Shown here: piece after piece, positions 19,860-28,121 of the stretch
Position numbering within the stretch: position 1 is the first letter of the stretch
Layout of the letters: the number at the start of each line of letters is the position of its first letter
NCBI GenBank assembly: GCA_012974435.1
Contig: JAAXQF010000081.1
Location: 1 to 46,115 of the forward strand
DNA: 46,115 nt
Reading direction: 5' to 3'
Origin: Desulfuromonadales bacterium
Lineage (GTDB): Bacteria; Desulfobacterota; Desulfuromonadia; Desulfuromonadales; BM103
Notes under the pieces: model-generated
Told to the model about the DNA's origin: nothing
Databases searched by the model: none
Seen by the model: only the letters and a program-made list of their open reading frames with translations
Program-made: the position numbers and the translations under genes

Positions 19860-19893
19860 ATTCGCCGGCAGCTTTTCCTGCCGGCGAATTTTC
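19860..19893 (+). terminator. Terminator after leuA
   Basis: TTCGCCGGCAG pairs with CTGCCGGCGAA around CTTTTC, followed by TTTT. This implies leuC is at least partly transcribed separately. Just beyond it, AAGGAG and GTG at 19916 open a 39-codon frame that runs into the repeat at 19959; it could be another gene stump, but nothing in it is recognisable. Confidence 0.85.
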
Positions 19894-19958
19894 ATAATTG
19901 TGCAAGGAGTGTGTCGTGAGTCTTCCGAACCAGAGGGCTCATTGGCTTGTTTCGCTCC

Positions 19959-20035
19959 CTAGCAGCCTGTTGGACTATCAGGGCCAAAGAGACGAATTTG
20001 CAGCCAGTTCATTTGTAAGCCCGACAGGCTGCTAG
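19959..20035 (-). repeat. CTAG-bounded inverted-repeat element, short form (77 bases)
   Basis: Both ends are CTAGCAGCCTGTnGG or its complement. Read on the minus strand it matches the longer element at 24566-24733: the left 55 or so bases and the right end are shared, while about 90 internal bases are missing. It lies 26 bases upstream of leuC and has no coding potential. Confidence 0.8.
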
Positions 20036-20061
20036 GTTAATGATTTTTTTGAGGAGTTATT

Positions 20062-21345
20062 ATGGGTCAGACTACAGCTGAAAAGATTTTTGCTGCACAT
20101 CTTCGTGATGAACCTTTTCCCGGGACCAAGGTGCTTGACTTGGATCGTGTGCTTTGTCACGAGATAACAACGCCGATTGCCATTGCTGATCTTGAATGGC
20201 GCGGCAAGGACCGGGTGTTTGATAACACCAAGATCAAGGCTGTCATTGATCACGTGACGCCTTCCAAGGATAGCAAGACCGCCCTACAGGCAAAAATGTT
20301 GCGTGATTGGGCCCGTCGCCACGCTATCAAGGACTTTTTTGATATTGGCCAGAATGGTGTATGCCACGCGCTCTTTCCAGAAAAAGGTTTTATCCGTCCT
20401 GGCTTCACAGCGATTATGGGTGATTCGCACACCTGTACTCATGGTGCTTTTGGTGCCTTCGCTGCCGGTGTTGGTACGACTGACCTCGAAGTCGGCATGT
20501 TAAAAGGCGTCTGTGCTTTCCGTGAGCCAAAAACTATCCGCGTTAATCTGAATGGTAGCTTGCAAACAGGGGTTTACGCTAAAGACGTCATCCTTTTCGT
20601 AATCGGACAGCTTGGCGTTAATGGTGCTACCGACCGGGTGATCGAATTCCATGGTCCGGTCGTCGATGCTATGAGTATGGATGCTCGTATGACCCTCTGT
20701 AACATGGCCATTGAAGCCGGTGGTACCTGTGGTATCTGTCAGCCAGACATGGTCACGGTTGACTACCTCTGGCCGTTTATTGAAGGCGATTTTGTCAGCA
20801 AACAGGCTGCTCTTGATGAATACAGCCAGTGGTGTGCCGATACCGACGCGGAATACGATAAAGTCCTCGATTTTAACGTCACAGAACTCGTTCCGCATGT
20901 AACTTATGGTTACAAACCGGACTGCGTTAAGCCTGCTAGCGAAATGGCAGGGACCAAAATCGACCAGGTTTATATTGGAACTTGTACCAATGGTCGGATC
21001 GAGGACTTGCGTCAGGCCGCTGAGGTTTTGAAAGGTCGTAAAATTGCCGAATCGTTGCGTGGAATCGTCTCACCGGCAACGCCGAAGATTTTCCAGGAGG
21101 CTTTAGCTGAAGGGATCATTCAAATCTTTATGGACGCTGGTTTCTGTGTCACCAACCCGACCTGTGGTGCCTGCCTCGGTATGAGTAATGGTGTGCTGGC
21201 AGACGGCGAGGCTTGTGCCTCAACCAGTAACCGAAACTTTAATGGTCGAATGGGTAAAGGTGGCATGGTTCACCTGATGAGCCCGTCAACAGCAGCAGCG
21301 ACAGCGATCACAGGTGTAATTACCGACGCCCGTGAGTTGAGATAA
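20062..21345 (+). CDS. leuC: 3-isopropylmalate dehydratase, large subunit
   Basis: Iron-sulfur isomerase subunit converting 2- to 3-isopropylmalate, with LeuD. The 427-residue length and sequence are those of the shorter aconitase-superfamily LeuC type (HacA-like). Features are GDSHTCTHGAFGAFAAGVG, the cluster cysteines in IGTCTNGRIEDL and NPTCGACLGMSNG, and MGKGGMVHLMSPSTAAA near the C-terminus. ATG after GAGGAG. It is followed after 91 bases by leuD. Confidence 0.95.
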   Translation: MGQTTAEKIFAAHLRDEPFPGTKVLDLDRVLCHEITTPIAIADLEWRGKDRVFDNTKIKAVIDHVTPSKDSKTALQAKMLRDWARRHAIKDFFDIGQNGVCHALFPEKGFIRPGFTAIMGDSHTCTHGAFGAFAAGVGTTDLEVGMLKGVCAFREPKTIRVNLNGSLQTGVYAKDVILFVIGQLGVNGATDRVIEFHGPVVDAMSMDARMTLCNMAIEAGGTCGICQPDMVTVDYLWPFIEGDFVSKQAALDEYSQWCADTDAEYDKVLDFNVTELVPHVTYGYKPDCVKPASEMAGTKIDQVYIGTCTNGRIEDLRQAAEVLKGRKIAESLRGIVSPATPKIFQEALAEGIIQIFMDAGFCVTNPTCGACLGMSNGVLADGEACASTSNRNFNGRMGKGGMVHLMSPSTAAATAITGVITDARELR

Positions 21346-21436
21346 TTGTACAGTCACCAAGGAGTCAAGAGACACTGAGACGTTGTTGCTCTGTCTTGAA
21401 TCTTTGCGGCGAATGAATTTATTAGGAGTCGTTTTT

Positions 21437-21973
21437 ATGAAAAAAGCATTTGGTGGCCCGGCAATTCTTCTTGATCGGTCCGATATTAATACTGATGAAA
21501 TCATACCAGCCAAGTACCTCACCGAAGCAACCAAGGAGGCACTTAAGCCTTACTGTCTGGAAGACCTCAAACTCGAAGGCTTTGATCCTCAGGGTGAACG
21601 TCTGAAAAATGCCAAGGTGGTGATTACCCGCGAGAACTTTGGCTGCGGTTCTTCACGCGAGCATGCGCCATGGGTTTTTGAAGTCAACGATGTCCACACG
21701 GTTATTGCCGAGAGTTATGCCAGGATTTTCCGCCAGAACATGTTTAACTGCGGCATGTTGGCGATTGAACTGCCTAAACCTGATATCGATACCCTGATGA
21801 CTCTGGGAAAAGAGGCAAATGGAGCAGTCGATGTAAAGGTTAACCTTCCGGATCAGCAGCTTGTTGCTTGCGGCAATGGTCGCGAAGTATCCTTCAGCTT
21901 TGACATCAGCCCTTTTGACAAGGCTTTGGTGGATGCTGGTGGTTGGGTAGAGTACGCTGACGCGCGATATTAA
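21437..21973 (+). CDS. leuD: 3-isopropylmalate dehydratase, small subunit
   Basis: Swivel-domain partner of LeuC. The 178-residue protein starts MKKAFGGPAILLDRSDINTD, with DEIIPAKYL, the substrate-binding loop NFGCGSSREHAPW and ARIFRQNMFNCGM. I chose ATG 21437, preceded by AGGAG. The upstream in-frame extension to 21383 lacks family similarity. It closes the leucine genes on this side; leuB is not in the window. Confidence 0.95.
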   Translation: MKKAFGGPAILLDRSDINTDEIIPAKYLTEATKEALKPYCLEDLKLEGFDPQGERLKNAKVVITRENFGCGSSREHAPWVFEVNDVHTVIAESYARIFRQNMFNCGMLAIELPKPDIDTLMTLGKEANGAVDVKVNLPDQQLVACGNGREVSFSFDISPFDKALVDAGGWVEYADARY

Positions 21974-22000
21974 TTCATGTTTTTGGTGAGTTTTTTACAA

Positions 22001-22039
22001 CTGAGTGGGGCGGGTGTACAACGCACGCGCCCCACTCAG
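22001..22039. terminator. Bidirectional-type hairpin between leuD and ilvY
   Basis: CTGAGTGGGGCG pairs perfectly with CGCCCCACTCAG around a 15-base loop. It sits between the convergent leuD and ilvY genes. No T-run follows on the plus strand. Confidence 0.65.
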
Positions 22040-22077
22040 CCTGATTTGCCCCCCCCCTCAAAAAGACAGCTTTCTCC

Positions 22078-22872
22078 CTACGACTCAGAACGTTCGCGTG
22101 CCAGCTGCCAGAAGGCATAAACACCGGGCCGTTGCAAGTTGCGTTTGCTGGTGCAGAGACCGACCTGGTACGATCCTAGCTGCGGTGCCTGATCCACGAT
22201 GACGACATCATCGCGGAACGGGCTGCGATCGACGACCAGTTGCGGAACAATGCCAATGCCGCAACCCAAACGAACCATCGGGATGATCGCTTCGTTGCCG
22301 GTGACCTCGGAGGTGATATTTGGAGTGATGCGCTGCTCTTTCAGGCACTGGTTCAAACGACGTCGGGACAGACCGGTCTGCGGAAGCACCAGCGGAGCTT
22401 GGGTGAGATCAAGTTGCCCGTTGATGGTTGGGATGGCGGCAACTGCAAGATCGATCTCCCCACTCTGCAATCGCTCTACCGCCTGTTCGGCAGCCCCGGT
22501 GCGCAGTTCTAGCTGCACTTCAGGGTAAGCGCTGCGATAGGCTTCCAGCAGATGCGGCAGCAGACTGTAGACAGCGGTGATTGAAGCGTAGATCGACAGT
22601 GTTCCGGCAATCGCCTGCTCATTTTTCAGCGTCGTTTGAAAATTTTTCCACTCCTGGACCGTCTGCCGGGCATAATTGCGGAACTGCTCACCCGCAGAGG
22701 AAAGTCGGACGGTGCGATTGTCGCGCAGGAACAGCGGTTGCTCAACCTGCTCTTCCAGTCGTTGGATGGTTCGAGTCAGGGCCGAAGGACTCAGGTTACA
22801 GGCCTGACTGGCCTTTCCAAAGTGAAGGAGTTCAGCAACGGTAAGAAATATTTTCAGTTCACGAATATCCAC
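22078..22872 (-). CDS. ilvY: LysR-family regulator, IlvY-like, with a shortened effector domain
   Basis: Probable activator of the divergent class II ilvC. The N-terminal winged helix (MDIRELKIFLTVAELLHFGK, LSPSALTRTIQRLEE, QPLFLRDNRTVRL) is close to E. coli IlvY as I recall it, as are VTGNEAIIPMVRLGCGIGIVPQ and the C-terminal VGLCTSKR. At 264 residues it is about 33 shorter than E. coli IlvY. The gap falls near residue 157-160 (around 22395-22410), where GQLDLTQ joins APLVLPQTG directly, removing most of one effector-domain lobe segment. The frame is intact. Inducer sensing may be impaired or different. Confidence 0.85.
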   Translation of the reverse strand: MDIRELKIFLTVAELLHFGKASQACNLSPSALTRTIQRLEEQVEQPLFLRDNRTVRLSSAGEQFRNYARQTVQEWKNFQTTLKNEQAIAGTLSIYASITAVYSLLPHLLEAYRSAYPEVQLELRTGAAEQAVERLQSGEIDLAVAAIPTINGQLDLTQAPLVLPQTGLSRRRLNQCLKEQRITPNITSEVTGNEAIIPMVRLGCGIGIVPQLVVDRSPFRDDVVIVDQAPQLGSYQVGLCTSKRNLQRPGVYAFWQLARERSES

Positions 22873-22901
22873 TTTCTACCTTTCCCTCTCACTTATTGAT
22901 G

Positions 22902-22952
22902 TTGCAGTTTACGCAACACAATATACACAACAAATCAATATACGCAATATTG
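22902..22952. promoter_or_regulatory. Putative IlvY operators between ilvY and ilvC
   Basis: Two symmetric LysR-type sites: TTGCAGTTTACGCAA at 22902-22916 and CAATATACGCAATATTG at 22936-22952. A direct repeat CAATATAC(A/G)CAA occurs at 22919 and 22936. Their place in a divergent intergenic region next to a LysR gene matches the two-operator layout known for enterobacterial ilvY-ilvC. Confidence 0.65.
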
Positions 22953-23023
22953 TTTTTAAGTTATCTTGTCCAATCTAAAAAAGCCTATTATTCAACAACA
23001 TTCAAATATAAAGGAGAAACATC

Positions 23024-24496
23024 ATGGGTCAGAACTATTTCAATTCATTGTCGTTCAGTCGCAAACTGCAGGAACTGGGTAACTGTCGCTTCATGGACAG
23101 CGGCGAGTTCAACGGTGTTGACTACCTCAAGGGTAAAAAAATCGTTATCGTCGGTTGTGGCGCCCAGGGCCTGAATCAGGGCTTGAATATGCGCGACAGC
23201 GGCCTGGACATTTCCTACGCTTTGCGTAAGATCGAAATCGATGAGAAGCATATCTCTTGGGAAAACGCTACCCAGAACAACTTCGAGTTCGACACCATTG
23301 AGAATATGGTTCCCAAGGGCGATTTGGTTCTGAACCTGACTCCTGACAAGTATCACACCCCGATCGTTAACCATGTTATGCCGCTGATGAAAAAAGGCGC
23401 CTGCCTTTCTTACTCTCACGGTTTCAACATCGTTGAGGAAGGAATGCAGATCCGTGAAGACCTGACCGTCATCATGGTTGCCCCTAAGTCCCCAGGTTCC
23501 GAGGTTCGTGCCGAGTACCTGCGCGGCTTCGGTGTCCCGACCCTGATTGCTGTCCACACCGAGAACAATCCAAACGGTGATGGCCTGGAGATTGCCAAGG
23601 CTTACTGCTGCGGAACCGGTGGTGACCGCGCTGGCGTCCTGCTCTCCTCCTTCACCGCTGAAGTTAAATCCGACCTTATGGGTGAGCAGACCATTCTCTG
23701 TGGCGTTCTACAGACCGGCTCCATCCTCTTCTACAACAAGATGATTGAGTCTGGAATCGAGTCCGGCTATGCCTCCAAACTGATCCAGTACGGTTGGGAG
23801 ACTGTTACCGAAGCCCTCAAGCATGGTGGTATCACCAACATGATGGACCGTCTCTCCAATCCGGCCAAGCTGGTTGCTTTCGACCTGGCTGAGGAATTGA
23901 AAGAGATCATGACTCCGCTGTTCCAAAAGCATATGGATGACGTTCTTTCTGGTGCTTTCTCCGAAACCATGATGAAAGACTGGGCTAACAACGATGCCGA
24001 CCTGTTGCGCTGGCGCGAAGAGACCAACAACGAGCCTTTCGAAAAATCCCAAGCTCAAGAAGCCGCCATCCCTGAGCAGGAATACTTCGATAACGGCATC
24101 CTGATGGTTGCCCTGGTCAAAGCTGGTGTTGAGCTCGCTTTCGACACCATGGTGGAAGCTGGCATCAAAGAGGAGTCGGCCTACTACGAGTCGCTGCACG
24201 AGACTCCGCTGATCGCTAACGTTATCGCCAAGAAGAAGCTTTACGAGATGAACAAGGTTATCTCTGATACTGCCGAGTACGGTTGCTACCTGTTTGCCCA
24301 TACCTGCGTACCATTGCTGACGGACTTCATGGCCAAGGTTGATACCCGCGTTATCGGCAAAGGCCTCGACCTGAAAGACAACGGCGTCGACAATCAGACC
24401 CTGGTAGCAGTCAATTCCGAGATCCGCAATACTCTGGTCGAAGAAGTGGGTGAGGAGCTACGTGAGGCTATGGAAGGAATGGAAGCTATTGTCTAG
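23024..24496 (+). CDS. ilvC: Ketol-acid reductoisomerase, class II (long form)
   Basis: The same reaction as the gene at 15786, but the 490-residue two-domain form typical of enterobacteria and plants. The Rossmann motif is [20 protein letters not shown] followed by DISYALRK, with conserved AALR-type cofactor arginine; also [10 protein letters not shown]-like [30 protein letters not shown], and the duplicated C-terminal metal sites (YYESLHE). It resembles E. coli IlvC over its whole length and is paired with a divergent IlvY, as in E. coli. Good Shine-Dalgarno (AAAGGAGAA). Transfer of an ilvYC unit into a genome that had class I KARI is likely. Confidence 0.95.
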   Translation: MGQNYFNSLSFSRKLQELGNCRFMDSGEFNGVDYLKGKKIVIVGCGAQGLNQGLNMRDSGLDISYALRKIEIDEKHISWENATQNNFEFDTIENMVPKGDLVLNLTPDKYHTPIVNHVMPLMKKGACLSYSHGFNIVEEGMQIREDLTVIMVAPKSPGSEVRAEYLRGFGVPTLIAVHTENNPNGDGLEIAKAYCCGTGGDRAGVLLSSFTAEVKSDLMGEQTILCGVLQTGSILFYNKMIESGIESGYASKLIQYGWETVTEALKHGGITNMMDRLSNPAKLVAFDLAEELKEIMTPLFQKHMDDVLSGAFSETMMKDWANNDADLLRWREETNNEPFEKSQAQEAAIPEQEYFDNGILMVALVKAGVELAFDTMVEAGIKEESAYYESLHETPLIANVIAKKKLYEMNKVISDTAEYGCYLFAHTCVPLLTDFMAKVDTRVIGKGLDLKDNGVDNQTLVAVNSEIRNTLVEEVGEELREAMEGMEAIV

Positions 24497-24526
24497 TAGA
24501 CAATAGTTTTATAAGAAAAACAGAAT

Positions 24527-24558
24527 GGGCAGGCACCTTATGGCGTCTGCCCGTTTTT
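24527..24558 (+). terminator. Terminator after class II ilvC
   Basis: GGGCAG pairs with CTGCCC, with additional inner pairing, followed by GTTTTTA. A second perfect hairpin (TATTGTCTA / TAGACAATA, 24487-24505) spans the ilvC stop codon. Confidence 0.8.
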
Positions 24559-24565
24559 AGTTTGC

Positions 24566-24733
24566 CTAGCAACCTGTCGGACTAACCATGAACTGGCTGC
24601 AAATCCGCTTGTTTGGTCCATATTTCAGCTCCTTTTTGACCAATAGCTACGGCTATTACTCTCAAAAGAGCCAAAATCTGTTCTCAAACGGTCAAATTTT
24701 CGCTTCAGCCCAGATAGTCCGACAGGCTGCTAG
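24566..24733 (+). repeat. CTAG-bounded inverted-repeat element, full form (168 bases)
   Basis: Terminal inverted repeats CTAGCAACCTGTCGGACTA and TAGTCCGACAGGCTGCTAG. The interior includes a small hairpin AATAGC-TACG-GCTATT (a C(UACG)G tetraloop in RNA). No transposase gene. The first 125 or so bases recur almost exactly at 26284-26413, and a shortened inverted form occurs at 19959-20035. The layout is that of a non-autonomous, MITE-like element. CTAG at both ends may be part of the repeat or a target duplication. Confidence 0.85.
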
Positions 24734-24816
24734 CGTAGCGGGCAACCCTTATCTGAAGAGATCGCCCTACTTGCGGACACACACCCGCTCAGAAATTTTG
24801 AGGGAATAATAGACAG

Positions 24817-24896
24817 GAGCCGTATACGAAGCCCGTACGTACGGTTCTGTGAGAGGAATGAGGTGGGCCAGGTTTGTTGCTCACCTCACCCTACTC
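24817..24896 (+). mobile_element. Group II intron 3' remnant (domains V and VI)
   Basis: Domain V is recognisable at 24817-24847: GAGCCGTA pairs with TACGGTTC, including the G-T wobble of the catalytic AGC/GUU triad, with a CG bulge and a short apical stem. A domain VI-like stem follows (GAGGTGGGC 24860-24868 / GCTCACCTC 24879-24887) and the segment ends in CCCTACTC. No reverse transcriptase/maturase frame and no 5' intron domains are present between here and the class II ilvC, so this is a decayed or truncated copy. The rest of 24734-24980 shows only a possible nhaA -10 box (TATAAT at 24940). Confidence 0.75.
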
Positions 24897-24980
24897 GCTT
24901 GCTGTAACATGTAGCCCTCGCAATCTGATGATTTTCATCTATAATTCAACCATTGTGTTTTTCTTGAAGGGGGAAATGTC

Positions 24981-26216
24981 GTGAACGAAAATATAAAAGC
25001 ATTCTTGAAGAAAGACTCCTCAGTCGGTGTTCTGCTGATGGGCGCCACTCTGCTGGCGATGATTTTTGCTAATACGCCTCTACACACCCTCTACGACTTC
25101 TTCCTCGAGACTCCCTTTGAGGTTCGTCTGGGACGTCACCTACATATCGCCAAACCCCTTCTGCTCTGGATCAACGATGGCCTGATGGCTGTTTTCTTCC
25201 TCCTGATCGGTCTTGAGGTCAAACGTGAAGTTCTGGTGGGGCAACTCTCCAGTCGCTCTCAGATAATTCTCCCTGGAATAGCCGCCCTTGGTGGTATGCT
25301 TGTTCCGGCACTCGTTTATGTTCTGATCAACCTGGGAGATTCGACTGCGCTCAACGGCTGGGCGATTCCGGCCGCTACTGATATCGCTTTTGCTCTTGGT
25401 ATCCTGGCTCTGCTCGGAGATCGGGTGCCTTCTTCGCTGAAGATCTTCCTGCTCGCTCTGGCGATCATGGATGACCTGGGTGCCATTGTCATCATCGCTA
25501 TCTTTTACTCGGGGGACCTCTCCGTTACCATGCTGGTCCTTTCCTCCATCTGCCTGGTGACCCTTGTTATTTTAAATCGTCTGCGAGTTGTAAGTCTCGC
25601 TCCTTACCTCTGGGTCGGGGCTTTTCTCTGGATCTTTGTGCTCAAATCAGGTGTTCACGCAACCCTTGCGGGAGTCGCCTTGGCTTTTGCCATCCCTCTA
25701 TATAAGAAAGACAAACCAGAGGAATCTCCTCTAGAAGATCTTGAACACTCCCTGGCACCATGGGTCAGTTTTTTTATCCTTCCTGTCTTCGCTTTTGCCA
25801 ACGCCGGAATCTCCCTCTCCGGAATGGGTATCTCTGATCTTTTTCATCCTGTTCCATTAGGCATTATGCTGGGGCTGATTGTCGGCAAGTTGGTCGGTGT
25901 CTATGGTTTCTCAATAGCAGCCATAAAGATGGGCTTTGCCAAGCTTCCGGAAGGGGCTGCAAATCAACACCTCCTTGGGGTCGCAGCCCTATGCGGAATT
26001 GGTTTTACCATGAGTCTTTTTGTCGGTGGACTGGCGTTTGAACATACCGGTGGAGATGCGGTGGTCTATCTGTCGACACATCGACTAGGCATTCTCACCG
26101 GTTCTCTTCTGGCAGGTCTTGCCGGGTACTTTATCCTCTCCAGGCCAGTAAGAAAAGCGATGGTCTCAGAGGTTGAAAAGGTCGTTGATAAAGAACCTCC
26201 GACAGCCCAGTTGTAA
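24981..26216 (+). CDS. nhaA: Na+/H+ antiporter NhaA
   Basis: Electrogenic exchanger bringing in two protons per sodium expelled. The 411-residue protein has about 12 membrane segments. Key residues are in place: the unwound-helix aspartate in PAATDIAFALGIL and the paired ion-binding aspartates in LAIMDDLGAIVIIA. GTG start after GAAGGGGG. It stands alone between two copies of the CTAG element, with no nhaR-like regulator next to it. Salt- or alkali-exposed habitats are a reasonable inference. Confidence 0.96.
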   Translation: MNENIKAFLKKDSSVGVLLMGATLLAMIFANTPLHTLYDFFLETPFEVRLGRHLHIAKPLLLWINDGLMAVFFLLIGLEVKREVLVGQLSSRSQIILPGIAALGGMLVPALVYVLINLGDSTALNGWAIPAATDIAFALGILALLGDRVPSSLKIFLLALAIMDDLGAIVIIAIFYSGDLSVTMLVLSSICLVTLVILNRLRVVSLAPYLWVGAFLWIFVLKSGVHATLAGVALAFAIPLYKKDKPEESPLEDLEHSLAPWVSFFILPVFAFANAGISLSGMGISDLFHPVPLGIMLGLIVGKLVGVYGFSIAAIKMGFAKLPEGAANQHLLGVAALCGIGFTMSLFVGGLAFEHTGGDAVVYLSTHRLGILTGSLLAGLAGYFILSRPVRKAMVSEVEKVVDKEPPTAQL

Positions 26217-26247
26217 GGCTGCTTTGCCGTCGTAGTTTGTGCGCATC

Positions 26248-26276
26248 TTGACTTTTCGAACGCTCGGTGCTAAAAG
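26248..26276 (+). promoter_or_regulatory. Promoter stranded upstream of the truncated glycosyltransferase
   Basis: TTGACT, 17 bases, extended -10 TGCTAAAAG. Nearly the same layout (TTGACTTTT...TG-TTAAAAGCGC) precedes ndk at 27505. It lies just 8 bases before the element at 26284, so it was presumably the promoter of the glycosyltransferase gene before disruption. Confidence 0.6.
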
Positions 26277-26283
26277 CGCAAAC

Positions 26284-26413
26284 CTAGCAACCTGTCGGAC
26301 TAACCATGAACTGGCTGCAAATCTGCCTGTTTGGTCCATATCTCAGCTCCTTTTCGACCAATAGCTACGGCTATTACTCTCAAAAGAGCCAAAATCTGTT
26401 CTCAAACAGTCAA
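26284..26413 (+). repeat. CTAG element, right end missing (130 bases)
   Basis: Starts CTAGCAACCTGTCGGACTA and matches the element at 24566 almost base for base until ...TCAA, where it switches directly into coding sequence for the glycosyltransferase. About 40 bases of the right end are missing, so a deletion removed that end together with the gene start. Confidence 0.85.
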
Positions 26414-26415
26414 GT

Positions 26416-27417
26416 GATGTTGTCCACGCTTTGCCTGTTCTGGCCTATCTGAAAAGTGTAGATCCAGATATGCAGATTGATTGGCTGGTTGAGCAGTCTT
26501 TCTCCCCGTTTCTTGATGATCATCCACTGATAGACAACCTTTATCGAATCGACACCAGGGCCTGGCGCAAGTCTGGAGTGAAGGCCTCTCTTCAGGGAGG
26601 ACTATCGATCATCAGGGACGTTCGTAAGAGTCGCTACGATTGTGTACTCGACCTACAGGGGAATGCCAAAAGTGCCATGTTTACACTCTCCTCGGGAGCG
26701 CCGCTGCGCTTTGGTTTTGACCGGGGAGGCGTCAGGGAAAGTCTTAACTTGCTGGCGACCAACCGTAAGGTCCCGCTCAGCGCGACTGACTATCACGTGA
26801 CTGATCGATCACTCGCAATCGCCAGGACGGCTTTTCCTGACGGCACTGAAATAATAAATGCTGGGCCACTTCCGGTTAACGCTGATGCTGCCATGCAGGT
26901 GGCTCAAAAGCTGAAAGCGGAAAACTTTTCTGGTTCACCGTTGGTTGTTCTGCATTATGGGACAACCTGGGTGACCAAACACTGGCCGTTGGCCTCATGG
27001 CAAGCTTTGGCAAACAAGCTGATCGATGAGCTTGGAATCAGGCCTGTCCTGACCTGGGGCAATGACCAGGAACTTTCTGCAGTGCAGAGTATTCAAAAGG
27101 CTTGCAACAACCGGGCTCTTGTCTGGCCACGGGGTAGCCTGAAAGACTTGACTGCATTATTGGCCAGGGCTGACCTGGTCGTTGGCAGTGATACCGGGCC
27201 GATTCATATTGCGGCTGCGGTCGGCACTTCGACGGTGTCGATCTTTCGAGTGACTGACCCCAAGCGCAATGCACCGCGAGGCAGCAATCACAGCCATGTC
27301 TCAACAGCGATGGATTGTTATGCGTGTCTTCGTAAAACGTGTGAGCTTGATACAGAGTGTGGTTTAAGTATCCCGGTCGAAACCGTCTTCGGAATGATTA
27401 AAACTCATCTCTCATGA
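26416..27417 (+). pseudogene. GT9 (heptosyltransferase-like) gene lacking its start
   Basis: Encodes a GT-B glycosyltransferase of family 9, the group that adds heptose to the LPS core. The frame resumes at DVVHALPVLAYLK, where the family has about a dozen earlier residues ending SS(L/M)GD. The original start codon and first beta-strand are gone, replaced by the repeat at 26284. Downstream it is intact: LHYGTTWVTKHWPLASW, GSDTGPIHIAAAVGTS near the C-terminus, and a Cys-rich tail. The only in-frame rescue starts are weak (TTG 26431, or an ATG at 26470), with no Shine-Dalgarno. Probably non-functional, though the 328-codon frame remains open. Confidence 0.8.
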
Positions 27418-27504
27418 CTGCCGCATTGACTTCTCACTGAGGATTGCGAATTCGAGGTCATCGCTGACCGGCCTTCTGAAACAAAGTCTTTCGCCCGGAT
27501 GACC

Positions 27505-27533
27505 TTGACTTTTGTCGTTTTCGATGTTAAAAG
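27505..27533 (+). promoter_or_regulatory. ndk promoter
   Basis: TTGACT, 17 bases, TAAAAG preceded by TG (extended -10). About 40 bases upstream of the ndk start. Matches the spacing and flanks of the site at 26248. Confidence 0.65.
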
Positions 27534-27575
27534 CGCGAGGCTTAATTAACTCACTAATCTCTATTGGAGGATATT

Positions 27576-27989
27576 ATGGAACGCACATTCGCAATCATCA
27601 AGCCCGATGCATTCGCTGCCGGTAACGCTGGCAAAATTCTCGCCCGTATCTATGCAGAAGGTTTCAAGGTCGTTGGCATCAAGAAGCTCTACATGAGCAA
27701 GGTCGAAGCTGAAGGCTTCTACTATGTTCACAATGAACGTCCTTTCTTCGGCGAGTTGACCGACTTTATGAGCAGTGGCCCCTGTGTTGTCATGACTCTT
27801 GAAGCTGAAGGCGCGATCCTTAAATGGCGTGATCTGATGGGTGCAACTAACCCGGCTGAAGCTGCAGAAGGCACAATGCGCAAGGAGTTCGGTACCAGCA
27901 TTGGCGAGAATGCAACTCATGGTTCCGATGCCCCTGAAACCGCAGCTTTCGAAATCCCTTATTTCTTCTCGGGCCTGGAGCTTCTTTAA
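27576..27989 (+). CDS. ndk: Nucleoside diphosphate kinase
   Basis: Transfers gamma-phosphate between nucleoside triphosphates and diphosphates. The 137-residue protein begins [13 protein letters not shown] and carries the active-site histidine in NATHGSD near residue 117. ATG 27576 is preceded by TTGGAGG; the 4-codon in-frame extension upstream is rejected. It is monocistronic, with its own promoter and a strong terminator. Confidence 0.97.
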   Translation: MERTFAIIKPDAFAAGNAGKILARIYAEGFKVVGIKKLYMSKVEAEGFYYVHNERPFFGELTDFMSSGPCVVMTLEAEGAILKWRDLMGATNPAEAAEGTMRKEFGTSIGENATHGSDAPETAAFEIPYFFSGLELL

Positions 27990-28023
27990 GCTCTGCCAAC
28001 GAGGAAAGACTTGAGTCACCTGG

Positions 28024-28060
28024 AGCCCTTCGGTACAATCCGAGGGGCTTCGTTTTTTTT
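28024..28060 (+). terminator. Terminator after ndk
   Basis: AGCCCTTCGG pairs with CCGAGGGGCT around TACAAT, followed after three bases by eight T. Confidence 0.9.
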
Positions 28061-28121
28061 GCCGTCAAGTATTGAGGCGTCTCTTGAGACCCTTGTCTAA
28101 CCCCTTTTTTCACTATAAATT

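Noticed and set aside
24588-24809. A 73-codon open frame beginning in the repeat at 24566
   Set aside because: It lies within the repeat and the unstructured flank, without a Shine-Dalgarno or similarity to any protein I know.
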